This document shows positions 7,689 through 16,082 of a DNA stretch of 64,000 nucleotides, one piece after another (position 1 is the first letter of the stretch; each line of letters starts with the position of its first letter). A program made the translations under genes and the position numbers. The stretch lies in assembly GCA_015521085.1 (NCBI GenBank), contig WAOW01000001.1, forward strand, positions 45,959 to 109,958, in the 5' to 3' direction. The stretch is from Candidatus Thermodiscus eudorianus (GTDB lineage: Archaea; Thermoproteota; Thermoprotei_A; Sulfolobales; Acidilobaceae). The notes beneath the pieces were generated by a model. That model was given only the letters and a program-made list of their open reading frames with translations. It made no database searches and was not told the DNA's origin.

Positions 7689-7979
7689 CTACTTTTTCGA
7701 TATAGCCTCTAGGTACTCGTCGACCGGTATTATCCTGTAGGTCGCCGTCCTTATCGTACCCCTCATGTTGAGATTGGTTAACGCGGCGAGCAGAGTCTTC
7801 TCGTCGGGCGACTCGACTATGTTTAGGAAGTCCCACTCGCCTAGCATAACGTACTGGTGAACGACCTTGACACCCATCTCCTCTAGCTCCTTGTTTACCT
7901 CCTTGACCCTCTCGGGCTTTTGGAAGACGGTCTCTGCGCCCTTGTCTGTTAGCTTTGACAGTACTACGAATGTCGGCAT
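7689..7979 (-). CDS. GYD domain protein
   Basis: 96 residues. The ferredoxin-like pattern begins MPTFVVLSKLTDKGAETV and includes the HQYVMLGEWDFLNIVESPDE core that gives the GYD family its name (Gly-Glu-Trp-Asp here). These are small, probably oligomeric cytoplasmic proteins of unknown function. A TATA-like TATATTATAG on the minus strand near 7991-8002 lies close to the ATG, suggesting a nearly leaderless monocistronic transcript. Confidence 0.85.
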   Translation of the reverse strand: MPTFVVLSKLTDKGAETVFQKPERVKEVNKELEEMGVKVVHQYVMLGEWDFLNIVESPDEKTLLAALTNLNMRGTIRTATYRIIPVDEYLEAISKK

Positions 7980-8029
7980 GCGAGGACACCTCTATAATAT
8001 ACTAGTGTATTCTAAGCTATTATTAATGT

Positions 8030-8719
8030 TTAGTCCAGCCTCGGGGGAGGTATACCTAGGATCTCGAACACGCTCGGCATCGGAGACCTGCCTTCCAGCA
8101 GGGCCCTAACCACCTGGGGATCAAGGCTGCACCTGCGCCAGGCCAGCTCGACTTGGAGGAACTGGAATACTCTGCCGTCCTTGCGTATGAGTAGCCAGAG
8201 GCCCGCAGCGGCGATTATCGCCACTATACCTATGGCAGCGCTCGCGTATAGGGTTAGCACGAAGAGTAGGGGGAGGGAGACCCCTAGTATGACCCCGTAG
8301 AGCTTCATCCGCTTCTCAACTCTCTCAGCCTCGGACTCCAGCGCGGGATCCGTGTGGCAGGGGCTAGAGACCTCGCCCGCCACGACGGATACCGCGCTCC
8401 TGACGAGCTCGGCGTCGGCCTGCTGGCTTAACCTGTAGAGCAGGGACGCCAGGCGGTGGAAACCCAGGGATTTGGTAAGTGTTGATAGCCCGATCTTGGA
8501 CAGGTCTAGATCGCTGGCATACTTTGCTAGGGCACACGACACCATCCTAACGACGTCCTCTGGATTCTCCTCGCCTCTGCGGGCCTTGTAGATGTCGAGG
8601 ACCATGTCAACTGGGGGCGGCGTTGAGCTGCACTCGGCTGGAGGCTCGGCCATGTATATGCCTGCGAGCCTTGTTATCGCGGTGAAGACTACCCTGGCGT
8701 TGAATAGCTCTCTCTTCAT
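8030..8719 (-). CDS. Uncharacterised protein with central membrane hairpin
   Basis: 229 residues, family not recognised. An N-terminal soluble helical part (1-~130, ending in an amphipathic Glu/Arg-rich stretch) leads to two adjacent membrane segments (about 140-180: LYGVILGVSLPLLFVLTLYA, then AIGIVAIIAAAGLWLLI) and a short C-terminal tail. The start overlaps the stop of the upstream gene by 4 bp (ATGA), so the two are translationally coupled and probably work together at the membrane. Confidence 0.6.
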   Translation of the reverse strand: MKRELFNARVVFTAITRLAGIYMAEPPAECSSTPPPVDMVLDIYKARRGEENPEDVVRMVSCALAKYASDLDLSKIGLSTLTKSLGFHRLASLLYRLSQQADAELVRSAVSVVAGEVSSPCHTDPALESEAERVEKRMKLYGVILGVSLPLLFVLTLYASAAIGIVAIIAAAGLWLLIRKDGRVFQFLQVELAWRRCSLDPQVVRALLEGRSPMPSVFEILGIPPPRLD

Positions 8720-9375
8720 AGACCGGTTATCCTCCTCATCGAGTCTATCACGTGCTCTATAGACTCTAGCGTGGAGGGCTCGAACGATACGAGTATAGAG
8801 TTTCTTGAGCCGTCGATGCTCACCCTGTATACGTTCGCTTTCTCGCTCATCACGGTCAACAGGTCCTTGGCCTTGTCGAGGGCCTCTCCGCCCTTGTAGA
8901 ACACGCTGTACTCCACTCCGTTGGCCTTCAGCTTCATCTTCTTATAGCTATCTAGGTCTTTCAAGTCTGCCTTCACCGATAAGCGTATCGAGGGGATCTT
9001 CATATTCGCGATGTGAGCCTCCCCCCTTAATCTACTGCCGCTCCCCAGCTGGTATATGAGTTCTAGCCGTTCCCTCTTCTTGAACATCCAGATGAGTGGC
9101 AGGTAGAAGAATACGTGGTAGGGGGGAGTCGTGTAGAGTAGGTGCACGTAGTCGACGTCCCTCCTCTTCACCTTGTATTTTGCCCTGAACCCGACTAGGT
9201 ATCCGAGGTACCAGTATGTCTTGTCCCGTGGCTTGAACTTCTCCTCTAGGAACCTTATGAGTATGGATTGCTTCCTGATCATCTTCTTCCTTATCCGGAA
9301 GAACCAGATGACGCCTGGGAAGCTGGCCAGGATTATTATAGCAGCAATTAAATTTATTAGATCTGATGTATTCAC
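8716..9375 (-). CDS. Uncharacterised membrane-anchored protein
   Basis: 219 residues, family not recognised. A strongly hydrophobic N-terminal segment (about 6-26) is followed by a basic stretch (RIRKKMIRKQ), a second weakly hydrophobic patch near 88-100 (YHVFFYLPLIWMF), and a C-terminal domain with alternating strands and helices (~115-219). The N-terminal anchor followed by positive charges suggests that the domain faces the cytoplasm. It is the first gene of a coupled pair with the membrane-hairpin protein. Confidence 0.6.
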   Translation of the reverse strand: MNTSDLINLIAAIIILASFPGVIWFFRIRKKMIRKQSILIRFLEEKFKPRDKTYWYLGYLVGFRAKYKVKRRDVDYVHLLYTTPPYHVFFYLPLIWMFKKRERLELIYQLGSGSRLRGEAHIANMKIPSIRLSVKADLKDLDSYKKMKLKANGVEYSVFYKGGEALDKAKDLLTVMSEKANVYRVSIDGSRNSILVSFEPSTLESIEHVIDSMRRITGL

Positions 9376-9486
9376 CTTCGCGGTTCCCCCTCATCGTATA
9401 TACAGGTGTTAATGAAAATAAATTATTTGGAACCAGCCATAGTAGCGGAATACAGAGTTATACCCACCCTAGTGGGGTGTAAACCT

Positions 9487-9714
9487 ATGGCTAACTCCGC
9501 GGTGAAAGCCCTGGGGGCCGTGATAACCATACTAGGACTGCTATTCCTGCTGTATACGTTCTATCTGGGAGCGGTCCACGGCAAGATTGGAGAGGCCGGT
9601 AAGGTATCGACTGATGCATGGCTGACGATTCTCGGGTGGTTCTTCATACTGATAGGCCCAGCACTGATCGCTGGCGAGACGCCAGTCGCTATAAAGCAGA
9701 AGTTGAAGAGGTGA
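9487..9714 (+). CDS. Small two-span membrane protein linked to CstA
   Basis: 75 residues with two membrane segments (about 9-29, VKALGAVITILGLLFLLYTF, and 43-62, WLTILGWFFILIGPALIAGE). The stop lies 7 bp before the cstA start, so it is almost certainly co-transcribed. Its size and position suggest an accessory subunit of the transporter, but no named family was recognised. The ATG at 9487 is chosen over an upstream in-frame ATG at 9406 because the extension is not protein-like. A TATA-like AATAAATTA lies near 9418-9428. Confidence 0.65.
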   Translation: MANSAVKALGAVITILGLLFLLYTFYLGAVHGKIGEAGKVSTDAWLTILGWFFILIGPALIAGETPVAIKQKLKR

Positions 9715-9721
9715 TCGCGTC

Positions 9722-11500
9722 ATGGCCGCGTATGCTATCGAGGTAGCGTTAATCGTCGTGATAATCTATGGTATCGCATATCTCTACTATGGCAAGAAGA
9801 TACTCCAGGAGAAGATAGTCAAGGCCGACCCCAATAGGCCCACGCCAGCCTTCACGAAGTTCGACGGCGTCGACTACGTGCCAGCCAACAAATACGTGCT
9901 ATACGGCCACCACTTCGCAAGCATAGCCGGGGCAGGACCCATAGTCGGCCCCGCGATAGCAATGGCGTACGGCTGGCTACTACCGCTCATCTGGGTGCTC
10001 TTCGGGAACGTCTTCATAGGAGCGGTACACGACTACCTAGCGGTCATGGCCAGCGTGAGGTACGGCGGCCTGTCGGTCATGAGCATAAGCGAGAACGTGA
10101 TGGGCAGGAAGGCCAGGTACATCTTCCTGGTCTACGTCTACGCCGCCCTAATCCTGGTGGTGGCGGCGTTCGCCAGCGTGGCGGCATTGGTGTATACGAA
10201 GAACCCGAGCGCGGCGACAAAGGCCATAATCTACATGCCCATAGCACTGCTACTCGGAGTACTCGTATACAGGCTCGGGACCGGGGTAACAACGTCAACG
10301 GTGATAGCCATAATCCTAGTCATACTAGGATTCTACTACGCATACAAGGTACCACTAATACTAGGATACGACCCGGCAACCAAGACGGGAGACTTCTGGG
10401 GCACATACCACCTATGGGTCTCAATACTCTCATTCTACGCCTTCATAGCCGCCAGCCTGCCAGTATGGTATCTGCTACAGCCGAGAGACTACCTAAACGC
10501 GTACCTGCTATGGTTCTTCGTCGTATTCGCCATAGTAGGCGCTCTACTCGTCGGAGACCTAAAGTTCACGGGCCCAGCCTACACGAGCTGGTCCCCTAAG
10601 ATCATCGGAGGCCACCCAACACCCTTCTGGCCGGCTATACCACTCATAATAGCGTGTGGAGCGTTAAGCGGATTCCACAGCGTCGTGGGATCCGGCACTA
10701 CAAGCAAGCAGCTGTCGAACGAGCTAGACGCCCTACTAATCGGCTACGGGGGCATGCTAACTGAGGGCGCTGTATCCAGCCTGGCAGTGATAACCCCAAT
10801 AAGCCTGGCATGGGCAGCCCCCGAGCTAACCGGGGTGGCATACAAGACTAGCATACTAGAGCTAGACAAGGTATCCAGGTTCGTAGTGGGCTACGGCTAC
10901 ATGACCGCCAAGGCCCTATCCAGGTTCGGCCTAAGCTTCAACGACGTGTTCAGCCTGACGAAGCTCTTCGCCGCAATAGCACTAGCGACGTTCATACTGA
11001 CAACTCTAGACACCGCCACGAGGCTAGCCAGGTTCGCGTGGCAGGAGATGTTCGACTGGCTACAGGAGAAGAACCTCGGAGCCTACAAGGTGCTGACCAA
11101 CAGGTTCGTTGCAACCTTCCTAGCAGTCTTCCTGGGATGGGCCCTCGCGTTCCCAGAGGTGACGATAGGAGGCAAGAAGGTCGCTGCCTTCAACGTGGTA
11201 TGGCCAGCCTTCGCCGGCACAAACCAGCTACTAGCGGCACTTGCTCTGCTAACGACTGCACTATGGGTCTACTCTATACTAAAGGTCAGAGGCGCCGAGA
11301 ACTGGCTGATACAGATACCGGCCTGGTTCCTGTGGATAACTGTGACACTCGGACTGCTATGGTGGACGGTAGTCGTACTACCCGGGCTCCCGACTATACA
11401 GAAGTATGGCGCTGGCAGCATAGTAGTGGTGTCACTAGCCCTAGACTTCCTACTGATATACTACTTCGTCAAGGGACTGATGTTCAAGAAGACGGCATAA
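9722..11500 (+). CDS. cstA: CstA-family peptide transporter / carbon starvation protein
   Basis: 592 residues with some 14-16 membrane segments. The N-terminal CstA core is clear: ANKYVLYGHHFASIAGAGPI near residues 52-71, then PAIAMAYGW, a VFIGAVHDYLAVMASVRY block and SISENVMGRKAR. Later a GFHSVVGSGTTSKQL motif and a FILTTLDTATRLARF segment are typical of the family. CstA proteins import peptides or pyruvate during starvation in bacteria. The preceding small membrane protein is in the same operon. Fits an organism living on peptides or amino acids. Confidence 0.93.
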   Translation: MAAYAIEVALIVVIIYGIAYLYYGKKILQEKIVKADPNRPTPAFTKFDGVDYVPANKYVLYGHHFASIAGAGPIVGPAIAMAYGWLLPLIWVLFGNVFIGAVHDYLAVMASVRYGGLSVMSISENVMGRKARYIFLVYVYAALILVVAAFASVAALVYTKNPSAATKAIIYMPIALLLGVLVYRLGTGVTTSTVIAIILVILGFYYAYKVPLILGYDPATKTGDFWGTYHLWVSILSFYAFIAASLPVWYLLQPRDYLNAYLLWFFVVFAIVGALLVGDLKFTGPAYTSWSPKIIGGHPTPFWPAIPLIIACGALSGFHSVVGSGTTSKQLSNELDALLIGYGGMLTEGAVSSLAVITPISLAWAAPELTGVAYKTSILELDKVSRFVVGYGYMTAKALSRFGLSFNDVFSLTKLFAAIALATFILTTLDTATRLARFAWQEMFDWLQEKNLGAYKVLTNRFVATFLAVFLGWALAFPEVTIGGKKVAAFNVVWPAFAGTNQLLAALALLTTALWVYSILKVRGAENWLIQIPAWFLWITVTLGLLWWTVVVLPGLPTIQKYGAGSIVVVSLALDFLLIYYFVKGLMFKKTA

Positions 11501-11511
11501 ACCTCCTAAAC

Positions 11512-11527
11512 CATAACTTTTTCTCCC
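11512..11527 (+). terminator. Pyrimidine-rich terminator after cstA
   Basis: CTTTTTCTCCCC about 12-25 bp after the cstA stop resembles the T-rich runs at which archaeal RNA polymerase terminates. The next TATA box follows within 20 bp. Confidence 0.35.
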
Positions 11528-11539
11528 CGCCCGGAGACA

Positions 11540-11552
11540 ACATATATTATAC
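11540..11552 (+). promoter_or_regulatory. TATA box for the ArsA-like operon
   Basis: CATATATTATA is centred about 21 bp before the ATG at 11567, implying an almost leaderless transcript. Confidence 0.55.
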
Positions 11553-11566
11553 GGTGGAGTATCGGC

Positions 11567-11866
11567 ATGCCTCTACCCCAAGCGTTATCCAGGCTGTTAA
11601 AGGAGTTCACGCTACTCGTAAAGGGAATATTCCAGGCCATGAAGCAGGACAGCGTATCGGTACTGGAGTTGGAGTATCTCGAAGCCGAGAACGCCTTCCT
11701 AAGCCTAGTCATAGGAGGACTCGTAGGCCTCCACATAGTCCCCCTGGGCCTCTCAATGGAACTGGCCCCGCTCCTGAAGGACGAGATATCTATAATGGAG
11801 AAGAGGCACTTCCTTGGGAGCGACGTGCTAGCCGACTACTTCTCCGAGCTAGGTGGAGAATGGTGA
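11567..11866 (+). CDS. Uncharacterised small protein coupled to an ArsA-type ATPase
   Basis: 99 residues, family not recognised. The N-terminal part is amphipathic helical, a hydrophobic segment spans about residues 44-66 (AFLSLVIGGLVGLHIVPLGL), and the C-terminus is charged. The stop codon lies inside the start of the ArsA-like gene (7-bp overlap), so translation is coupled and a physical partnership with the ATPase is likely. Whether the segment is a true membrane anchor, or a hydrophobic helix recognised by the ATPase, cannot be decided from sequence. Confidence 0.6.
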   Translation: MPLPQALSRLLKEFTLLVKGIFQAMKQDSVSVLELEYLEAENAFLSLVIGGLVGLHIVPLGLSMELAPLLKDEISIMEKRHFLGSDVLADYFSELGGEW

Positions 11867-12837
11867 GCAGCCTCCGGAACCTGTTGGAGGAGTACCTAGT
11901 CGAGGGGGCCAGCGGCAGGCACGTGCTCATAACGATAGGCAAGGGTGGCGTGGGAAAGACCACCTTCAGTATACTAGCTGGACTCATATATTCGCGCCAC
12001 GGTAAAACCCTTATCGCGAGCCTCGACCCGGCGAAGCACCTGTTAGAGTATCTAGGCTTGAATAAGCCCCTGAGCGTCGAGAGGATAGAGGGTGACCTGT
12101 ACGCGGTACAGTATGATATAGCGCCTCTCGCCAAGAAGCTCTCCGACGAGTACGCGCTGCTACTGCGCCAGGTCATGCCGGGCTTAACCATAGTCAATCT
12201 AGACGACGTCGTGAAAGCTGTTAAAATGGCGCCGGGCTTCGAGGAAGAGGTCTTCCTGAGGATCCTAGAGGAGCTATACAACTCCGACTACGACTACATA
12301 GTCATAGACACGCCGCCCACAGGGGTCACGCACAGGATCCTAAACCTGCCGCGGCTCCACATGTTCTGGATAGAGAAGCTCCACGAGCTACGAGCCAGGA
12401 TAGTCAGCCTACGCTACGCCATGGCCAGGGCCATGGGTAGGAAGGTCGAGCTGAAGGACCCGGTCTTGGCGAAGCTCCAAGAACTCTACGACAGGTACAA
12501 GGGGCTGTGGAAGCAGATGACCGATAGCCAGAGGACGACCACGGCCATCATAGCAACGCCGGAACCCCTGCCCGTATACGAGGCCAAGACTACAATAGAC
12601 CTGCTACGGCAGCTGAACATAAAGTGCAGGATGCTCGTCGTGAACAGGGTCCTCCCAGAGGATAAGGCCAGGGAGATAGGCCTCCTGGAAGTGCAGAGGA
12701 AGAGCATAGAGGAGGCACTGGAGATAACCTCGGGGGAGTGCAGGGTCATCGGTATCATGCAACACGTGAAGACCCCGAAGACCCTGGAGGAGGCGAGAGA
12801 GCTACTAGACCGAGTGATAACCCCGGTCACGGTATAA
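11860..12837 (+). CDS. ArsA/Get3-family ATPase
   Basis: 325 residues. The deviant Walker A GKGGVGKTT is at residues 28-36, switch I (SLDPAKH) near 54-60, and switch II (DYIVIDTPPTGVTHRIL) near 143-159. These are hallmarks of ArsA/Get3 ATPases, which move metalloid ions or tail-anchored proteins. I see no CxxC zinc-dimer motif as in Get3 and no ars genes nearby, so substrate is open. The ATG at 11860 follows GGTGGAGA and overlaps the upstream small gene. Confidence 0.85.
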   Translation: MVSSLRNLLEEYLVEGASGRHVLITIGKGGVGKTTFSILAGLIYSRHGKTLIASLDPAKHLLEYLGLNKPLSVERIEGDLYAVQYDIAPLAKKLSDEYALLLRQVMPGLTIVNLDDVVKAVKMAPGFEEEVFLRILEELYNSDYDYIVIDTPPTGVTHRILNLPRLHMFWIEKLHELRARIVSLRYAMARAMGRKVELKDPVLAKLQELYDRYKGLWKQMTDSQRTTTAIIATPEPLPVYEAKTTIDLLRQLNIKCRMLVVNRVLPEDKAREIGLLEVQRKSIEEALEITSGECRVIGIMQHVKTPKTLEEARELLDRVITPVTV

Positions 12838-12860
12838 CCGAGTTATCGCGCCCGGGCGAG

Positions 12861-12872
12861 ACGTTATTTATC
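12861..12872 (+). promoter_or_regulatory. TATA box for the acyl-CoA synthetase
   Basis: GTTATTTATC lies about 35-44 bp before the TTG start at 12907. Confidence 0.45.
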
Positions 12873-12906
12873 ACCGCCAATACATCGGTGTCCCGGTGTT
12901 GAGGGC

Positions 12907-14397
12907 TTGGGCTTCCCTTCGATCCTGTATCCCCTAGAAAGAGGTGCCAGTCTCTTCCCGAACCGCCAGGTGGTAGGCCCGGATAGACGCGTGACTTACA
13001 GGGAGATGCTTGACCGCGTCAGGAGGCTCGCCGGCTTCCTCAGGTCTAAGGGGATAGGCGAGGGCGACGTAGTCGCTGTGGCCGATGTGAACAGTGTGCG
13101 GTTCATGGAGCTAGTATACGCATTATCTCTGACTAACTCGATACTGATGCCGATAAACTTCAGGCAGCCGCCGTTAATGATAAAGGATATGCTGGAGGAG
13201 GCTGAGGCGAAGGCCTTCATATACTCGCAACCCTTCAAGGACCTGGCACGGCTCAAACCCGGAATACTAGAGCTACGGTTAGAGGACTACCAGGCCTGGC
13301 TCGACACAGCCCCCTACGAGGGACGCCCGGACCCGGACGCCGACTACGTGCTCCTCTACACGAGCGGCACCACCGGGAAGCCTAAGGGCGTCCTATACAA
13401 GCAGTGGAAGATGGTTCAGGGAGGCCTCTCAATAGCGCACCAGCTGAGCCTATACGAGACCCCGGCAAAGCTGTCGAGTGGAGACGTCATACTCTCCCTG
13501 ATACCAATGTTCCACATACTCTCATGGGGCAGTGTATTCATCGCACCCTTCATAGGGGCCAAGCTAGTGTTCGTCGACAAGTTCGACCCCGAGGCCATCG
13601 TGGAGAAGATAAGGGAGGAGGAGGTGACCTGGTTCAACGCTGTCCCAACGATGCTGGCCATGATACTACAGACCGGGGCCAAGTTCGACGGGCTGAAGGC
13701 AATCATAGGCGGGTCGCCACTGCCAAAGAAGTACTGGGACCTGGCCCGGGCGAGGGGCATACGGATAACGATGATCTACGGCGCCACGGACATGCTCGCG
13801 GTGAGTCTATCCATACTCACGGACCACACGAGCGAGGAGGACGCCAGGCTGGTGACCCACCCAGTACCCTACGCGGAGGTGAAGATCGTTAAGGAGGACG
13901 GGAGCCCCGCTCGCCCCGGGGAGATAGGCGAGATATACTATAGGAGTCCCTGGATGCCCGAGGGCTACTACAAGAACCCCGAGAAGACCGCCGGGTCATT
14001 CATCGACGGGTGGTTCAGGACCGGGGACCTAGGCTCTCCCACCGAGGACGGGGGATTCACTATACTTGACAGGATCAAGGACGCCGTCAAGAGCGGTGGC
14101 GAGTGGATACCGACCAGTGTACTGGAGTCGATAATAAGCGAGGTCGAGGGAGTATCCATGGTGGCAGTCATACCCGTGGAGCACGAGAAGTGGGGGGAGA
14201 GGCCAGCCGCGGTGTATGTGGGCACGGCTAGTGAACTCGATATACGAAGACATCTTGAGAAGGCCGTCGAGGAGGGTAGAATAGCCAAGTACTGGATCCC
14301 AGACTACATCGTACGCGTCGATGAACTGCCAATGACCACCACGGGGAAGATAAACAAGCGAGCTCTACGGGAAAAGATCAGGGAGCTAATCCAATAG
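12907..14397 (+). CDS. AMP-forming acyl-CoA synthetase
   Basis: 496 residues. The adenylate-forming signature YTSGTTGKPKG is at residues 151-161, a second motif (MIYGATDM) lies in the middle, GWFRTGDLG follows near 370, and the C-terminal catalytic lysine sits in TTTGKINKRALRE. The enzyme activates a carboxylic acid to the acyl-AMP and then the CoA thioester. Length and architecture fit medium/long-chain fatty or branched acids rather than acetate. With enoyl-CoA hydratase and the acyl-CoA mutase elsewhere in the window it points to acyl-CoA metabolism. TTG start. Confidence 0.88.
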   Translation: MGFPSILYPLERGASLFPNRQVVGPDRRVTYREMLDRVRRLAGFLRSKGIGEGDVVAVADVNSVRFMELVYALSLTNSILMPINFRQPPLMIKDMLEEAEAKAFIYSQPFKDLARLKPGILELRLEDYQAWLDTAPYEGRPDPDADYVLLYTSGTTGKPKGVLYKQWKMVQGGLSIAHQLSLYETPAKLSSGDVILSLIPMFHILSWGSVFIAPFIGAKLVFVDKFDPEAIVEKIREEEVTWFNAVPTMLAMILQTGAKFDGLKAIIGGSPLPKKYWDLARARGIRITMIYGATDMLAVSLSILTDHTSEEDARLVTHPVPYAEVKIVKEDGSPARPGEIGEIYYRSPWMPEGYYKNPEKTAGSFIDGWFRTGDLGSPTEDGGFTILDRIKDAVKSGGEWIPTSVLESIISEVEGVSMVAVIPVEHEKWGERPAAVYVGTASELDIRRHLEKAVEEGRIAKYWIPDYIVRVDELPMTTTGKINKRALREKIRELIQ

Positions 14398-14419
14398 CCC
14401 TCCCGGCTCTAGGCGGAGG

Positions 14420-15238
14420 CTATAACAGGCCTACCCCACCAGCATCCTCATACTCTACCTCCAGCCCGGCTTCCTCGGCATACATCTTTATAGTGGGCGA
14501 GACGAGGGCCCTTAGACCCTCTCCATAGGCCAGGTACGGCGTGTAGTAGCGCTTCCTAGCATCGTCTAGGCCCCTTGCCAGGACTCCGGCATAGGCCAGT
14601 AGAGGCTCGCCGCCTAGGCCGACCAGTAGGGACCCTATGACGTATGCGCGTTTAACGAATCTAGCCCCCTCCTCTACCGCCTCCAGGAGGCCAGCTCCCT
14701 CCCTGATCCTCCTGGCGATCCACAGGGTTATGAGGTGGGAGTCGGTATAGGATTTAGGGTCCAGGCCCAGCTCCTCGGCGACTGCATCAGCGAGCACACT
14801 CCCGTTGTGGGCCAGGTAAAGTTCTCCATAGCTCTTCTCCCTAGCTATGCCAGCGTTGAAGGGATGGGTGTTCAAGACTCCACGCGGCATGCCCCTGCTG
14901 GCCCTGCGCGAGTGGAGGAGGAGCAGGACCCGGCGGGCCTTTGTAACGACTTCTGCGAGGCGCCTAGAGTACTCTTGAAGCATTTCAAGGTTCAGCCTAC
15001 AGGAATCCTCGTAGTCTCTAGTGTAGTCGTATGCGTCATATCTGTAGTAGTGGAGCTCCCAGCCCCTACCCTGATCGACTAGCAGGGCCGCCCCGAAGCC
15101 GTGGCAGTGGCGCCCGTCTCCCCCCGTTAACTCAGCTAGTAGGGGGTCTTCCGCCGACGCCTTATAGTGTAGGTGTATAAGGCTCCCTAGAGTATTTACA
15201 CCCTCGTCCTGGGCTCTGGCGAAGAGGACTCTGCACAT
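14420..15238 (-). CDS. Class-II glutamine amidotransferase domain protein
   Basis: 272 residues. The mature N-terminus would be Cys2 (MCRVLFARA), the Ntn-hydrolase nucleophile, and ELYLAHNGSVLADA supplies the Asn-Gly motif of the glutaminase site. The protein consists only of this domain, like YafJ/EgtC-type proteins, with no synthase domain fused. It would hydrolyse glutamine or a gamma-glutamyl amide, but the ammonia acceptor is unknown. Monocistronic; TATA-like AATATTTAA at about 15279-15288 upstream. Confidence 0.82.
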   Translation of the reverse strand: MCRVLFARAQDEGVNTLGSLIHLHYKASAEDPLLAELTGGDGRHCHGFGAALLVDQGRGWELHYYRYDAYDYTRDYEDSCRLNLEMLQEYSRRLAEVVTKARRVLLLLHSRRASRGMPRGVLNTHPFNAGIAREKSYGELYLAHNGSVLADAVAEELGLDPKSYTDSHLITLWIARRIREGAGLLEAVEEGARFVKRAYVIGSLLVGLGGEPLLAYAGVLARGLDDARKRYYTPYLAYGEGLRALVSPTIKMYAEEAGLEVEYEDAGGVGLL

Positions 15239-15307
15239 GGCTGATCGAGTCTATAGTGTATCCCGGCTTCCGTGTTAAATATTATGTTAATGTATATGTT
15301 TAGGCTG

Positions 15308-15970
15308 TCAAACATTTGACTCCGGCGTGGTGTATACTAAGTTTCTTAGGAGGTTGTAGGTTTTCAGCGCGTCTCGCGAGTCCACCACTATTATCGTGTC
15401 CACGTAGCATGATATTATCTGGGTTATATTGACCCCGTTCCCGGCAAGGTAGCTGGTTATGTACGCGATTACTCCGGGCGTGGTGATTATGTCCTCGGGG
15501 CTGACCATGACCACCGCGGTCTGCTCGTCTATCCTCTCCAGGGGCTTGCCTATCCTAGACACTATGTAGTCGACGTCTTCAGACGATACTACTAGTGTCA
15601 CCTGCTTGAAGCCCTGTGTCACCTGTATGAAGCGCGCATTCTCTGCGACCTGGGAGGTTACCGAGAGGGCTTTTGGCATTAGGTGTCCGGGGAAGGTTAG
15701 TATTGTTACGGAGTCGTGTATTATTATGGTGGACTTGGAGAGGACTTCTTCGACTCTACTCCTCATAGTGCCTTTGAGCTTCTTGGCTAGCCTGTGAAGC
15801 GCTATCTTTGCGGCGGCCGGGTTTACCTCTACCCTCCGGGTCTCGCGGATCTCTCTGGCGATTTGCCTCGCCAGCTCGCTGATGTTCACTATCCCCCTTG
15901 CCAGGCAATCGCTTAGACAGGGGTCCCTCGTTATCCTCTCCCGGACTAGCTCGGCCGCGTTTCCACTCAA
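15308..15970 (-). CDS. ACT-domain regulator of amino-acid metabolism (COG2150-like)
   Basis: 220 residues. The N-terminal ~70 residues (CLARGIVNISELARQIAREI, then PAAAKIALHRLAKKL) look like a DNA-binding helix-turn-helix. Two small-ligand regions follow, with an ACT-like pattern at ~145-210 (TTPGVIAYITSYLAGNGVNI). Proteins of this type are predicted archaeal amino-acid-responsive regulators. It is transcribed divergently from an amino-acid ABC transporter, and the shared promoter region carries symmetrical GTATCAT repeats, so the transporter is a likely target. Confidence 0.78.
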   Translation of the reverse strand: MSGNAAELVRERITRDPCLSDCLARGIVNISELARQIAREIRETRRVEVNPAAAKIALHRLAKKLKGTMRSRVEEVLSKSTIIIHDSVTILTFPGHLMPKALSVTSQVAENARFIQVTQGFKQVTLVVSSEDVDYIVSRIGKPLERIDEQTAVVMVSPEDIITTPGVIAYITSYLAGNGVNITQIISCYVDTIIVVDSRDALKTYNLLRNLVYTTPESNV

Positions 15971-15997
15971 ATTGGGGTCCCTCCTGCTGTTACGTTT

Positions 15998-16052
15998 GTA
16001 TCATGTCTTATAAAAGCGTTACATATGTATCAATAATGTATATAAATGATAC
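15998..16052. promoter_or_regulatory. Divergent promoter region with GTATCAT inverted repeats
   Basis: GTATCAT at 15998-16004 and ATGATAC at 16046-16052 form an inverted pair, with another GTATCA at 16027-16032. Between them lie TATA boxes for both directions: CTTTTATAAG (minus strand, about 16007-16016) for the ACT-domain gene and TGTATATAAA (about 16037-16046) for the transporter. The arrangement looks like operators flanking both promoters. Confidence 0.5.
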
Positions 16053-16082
16053 GATATAGTTACAGGCGGTAGGTGAACGCCT

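Noticed and set aside
11038..11859. Upstream extension of the ArsA-like frame inside cstA
   Set aside because: Overlaps cstA and the 99-aa gene in another frame; the ATPase domain begins after the ATG at 11860.
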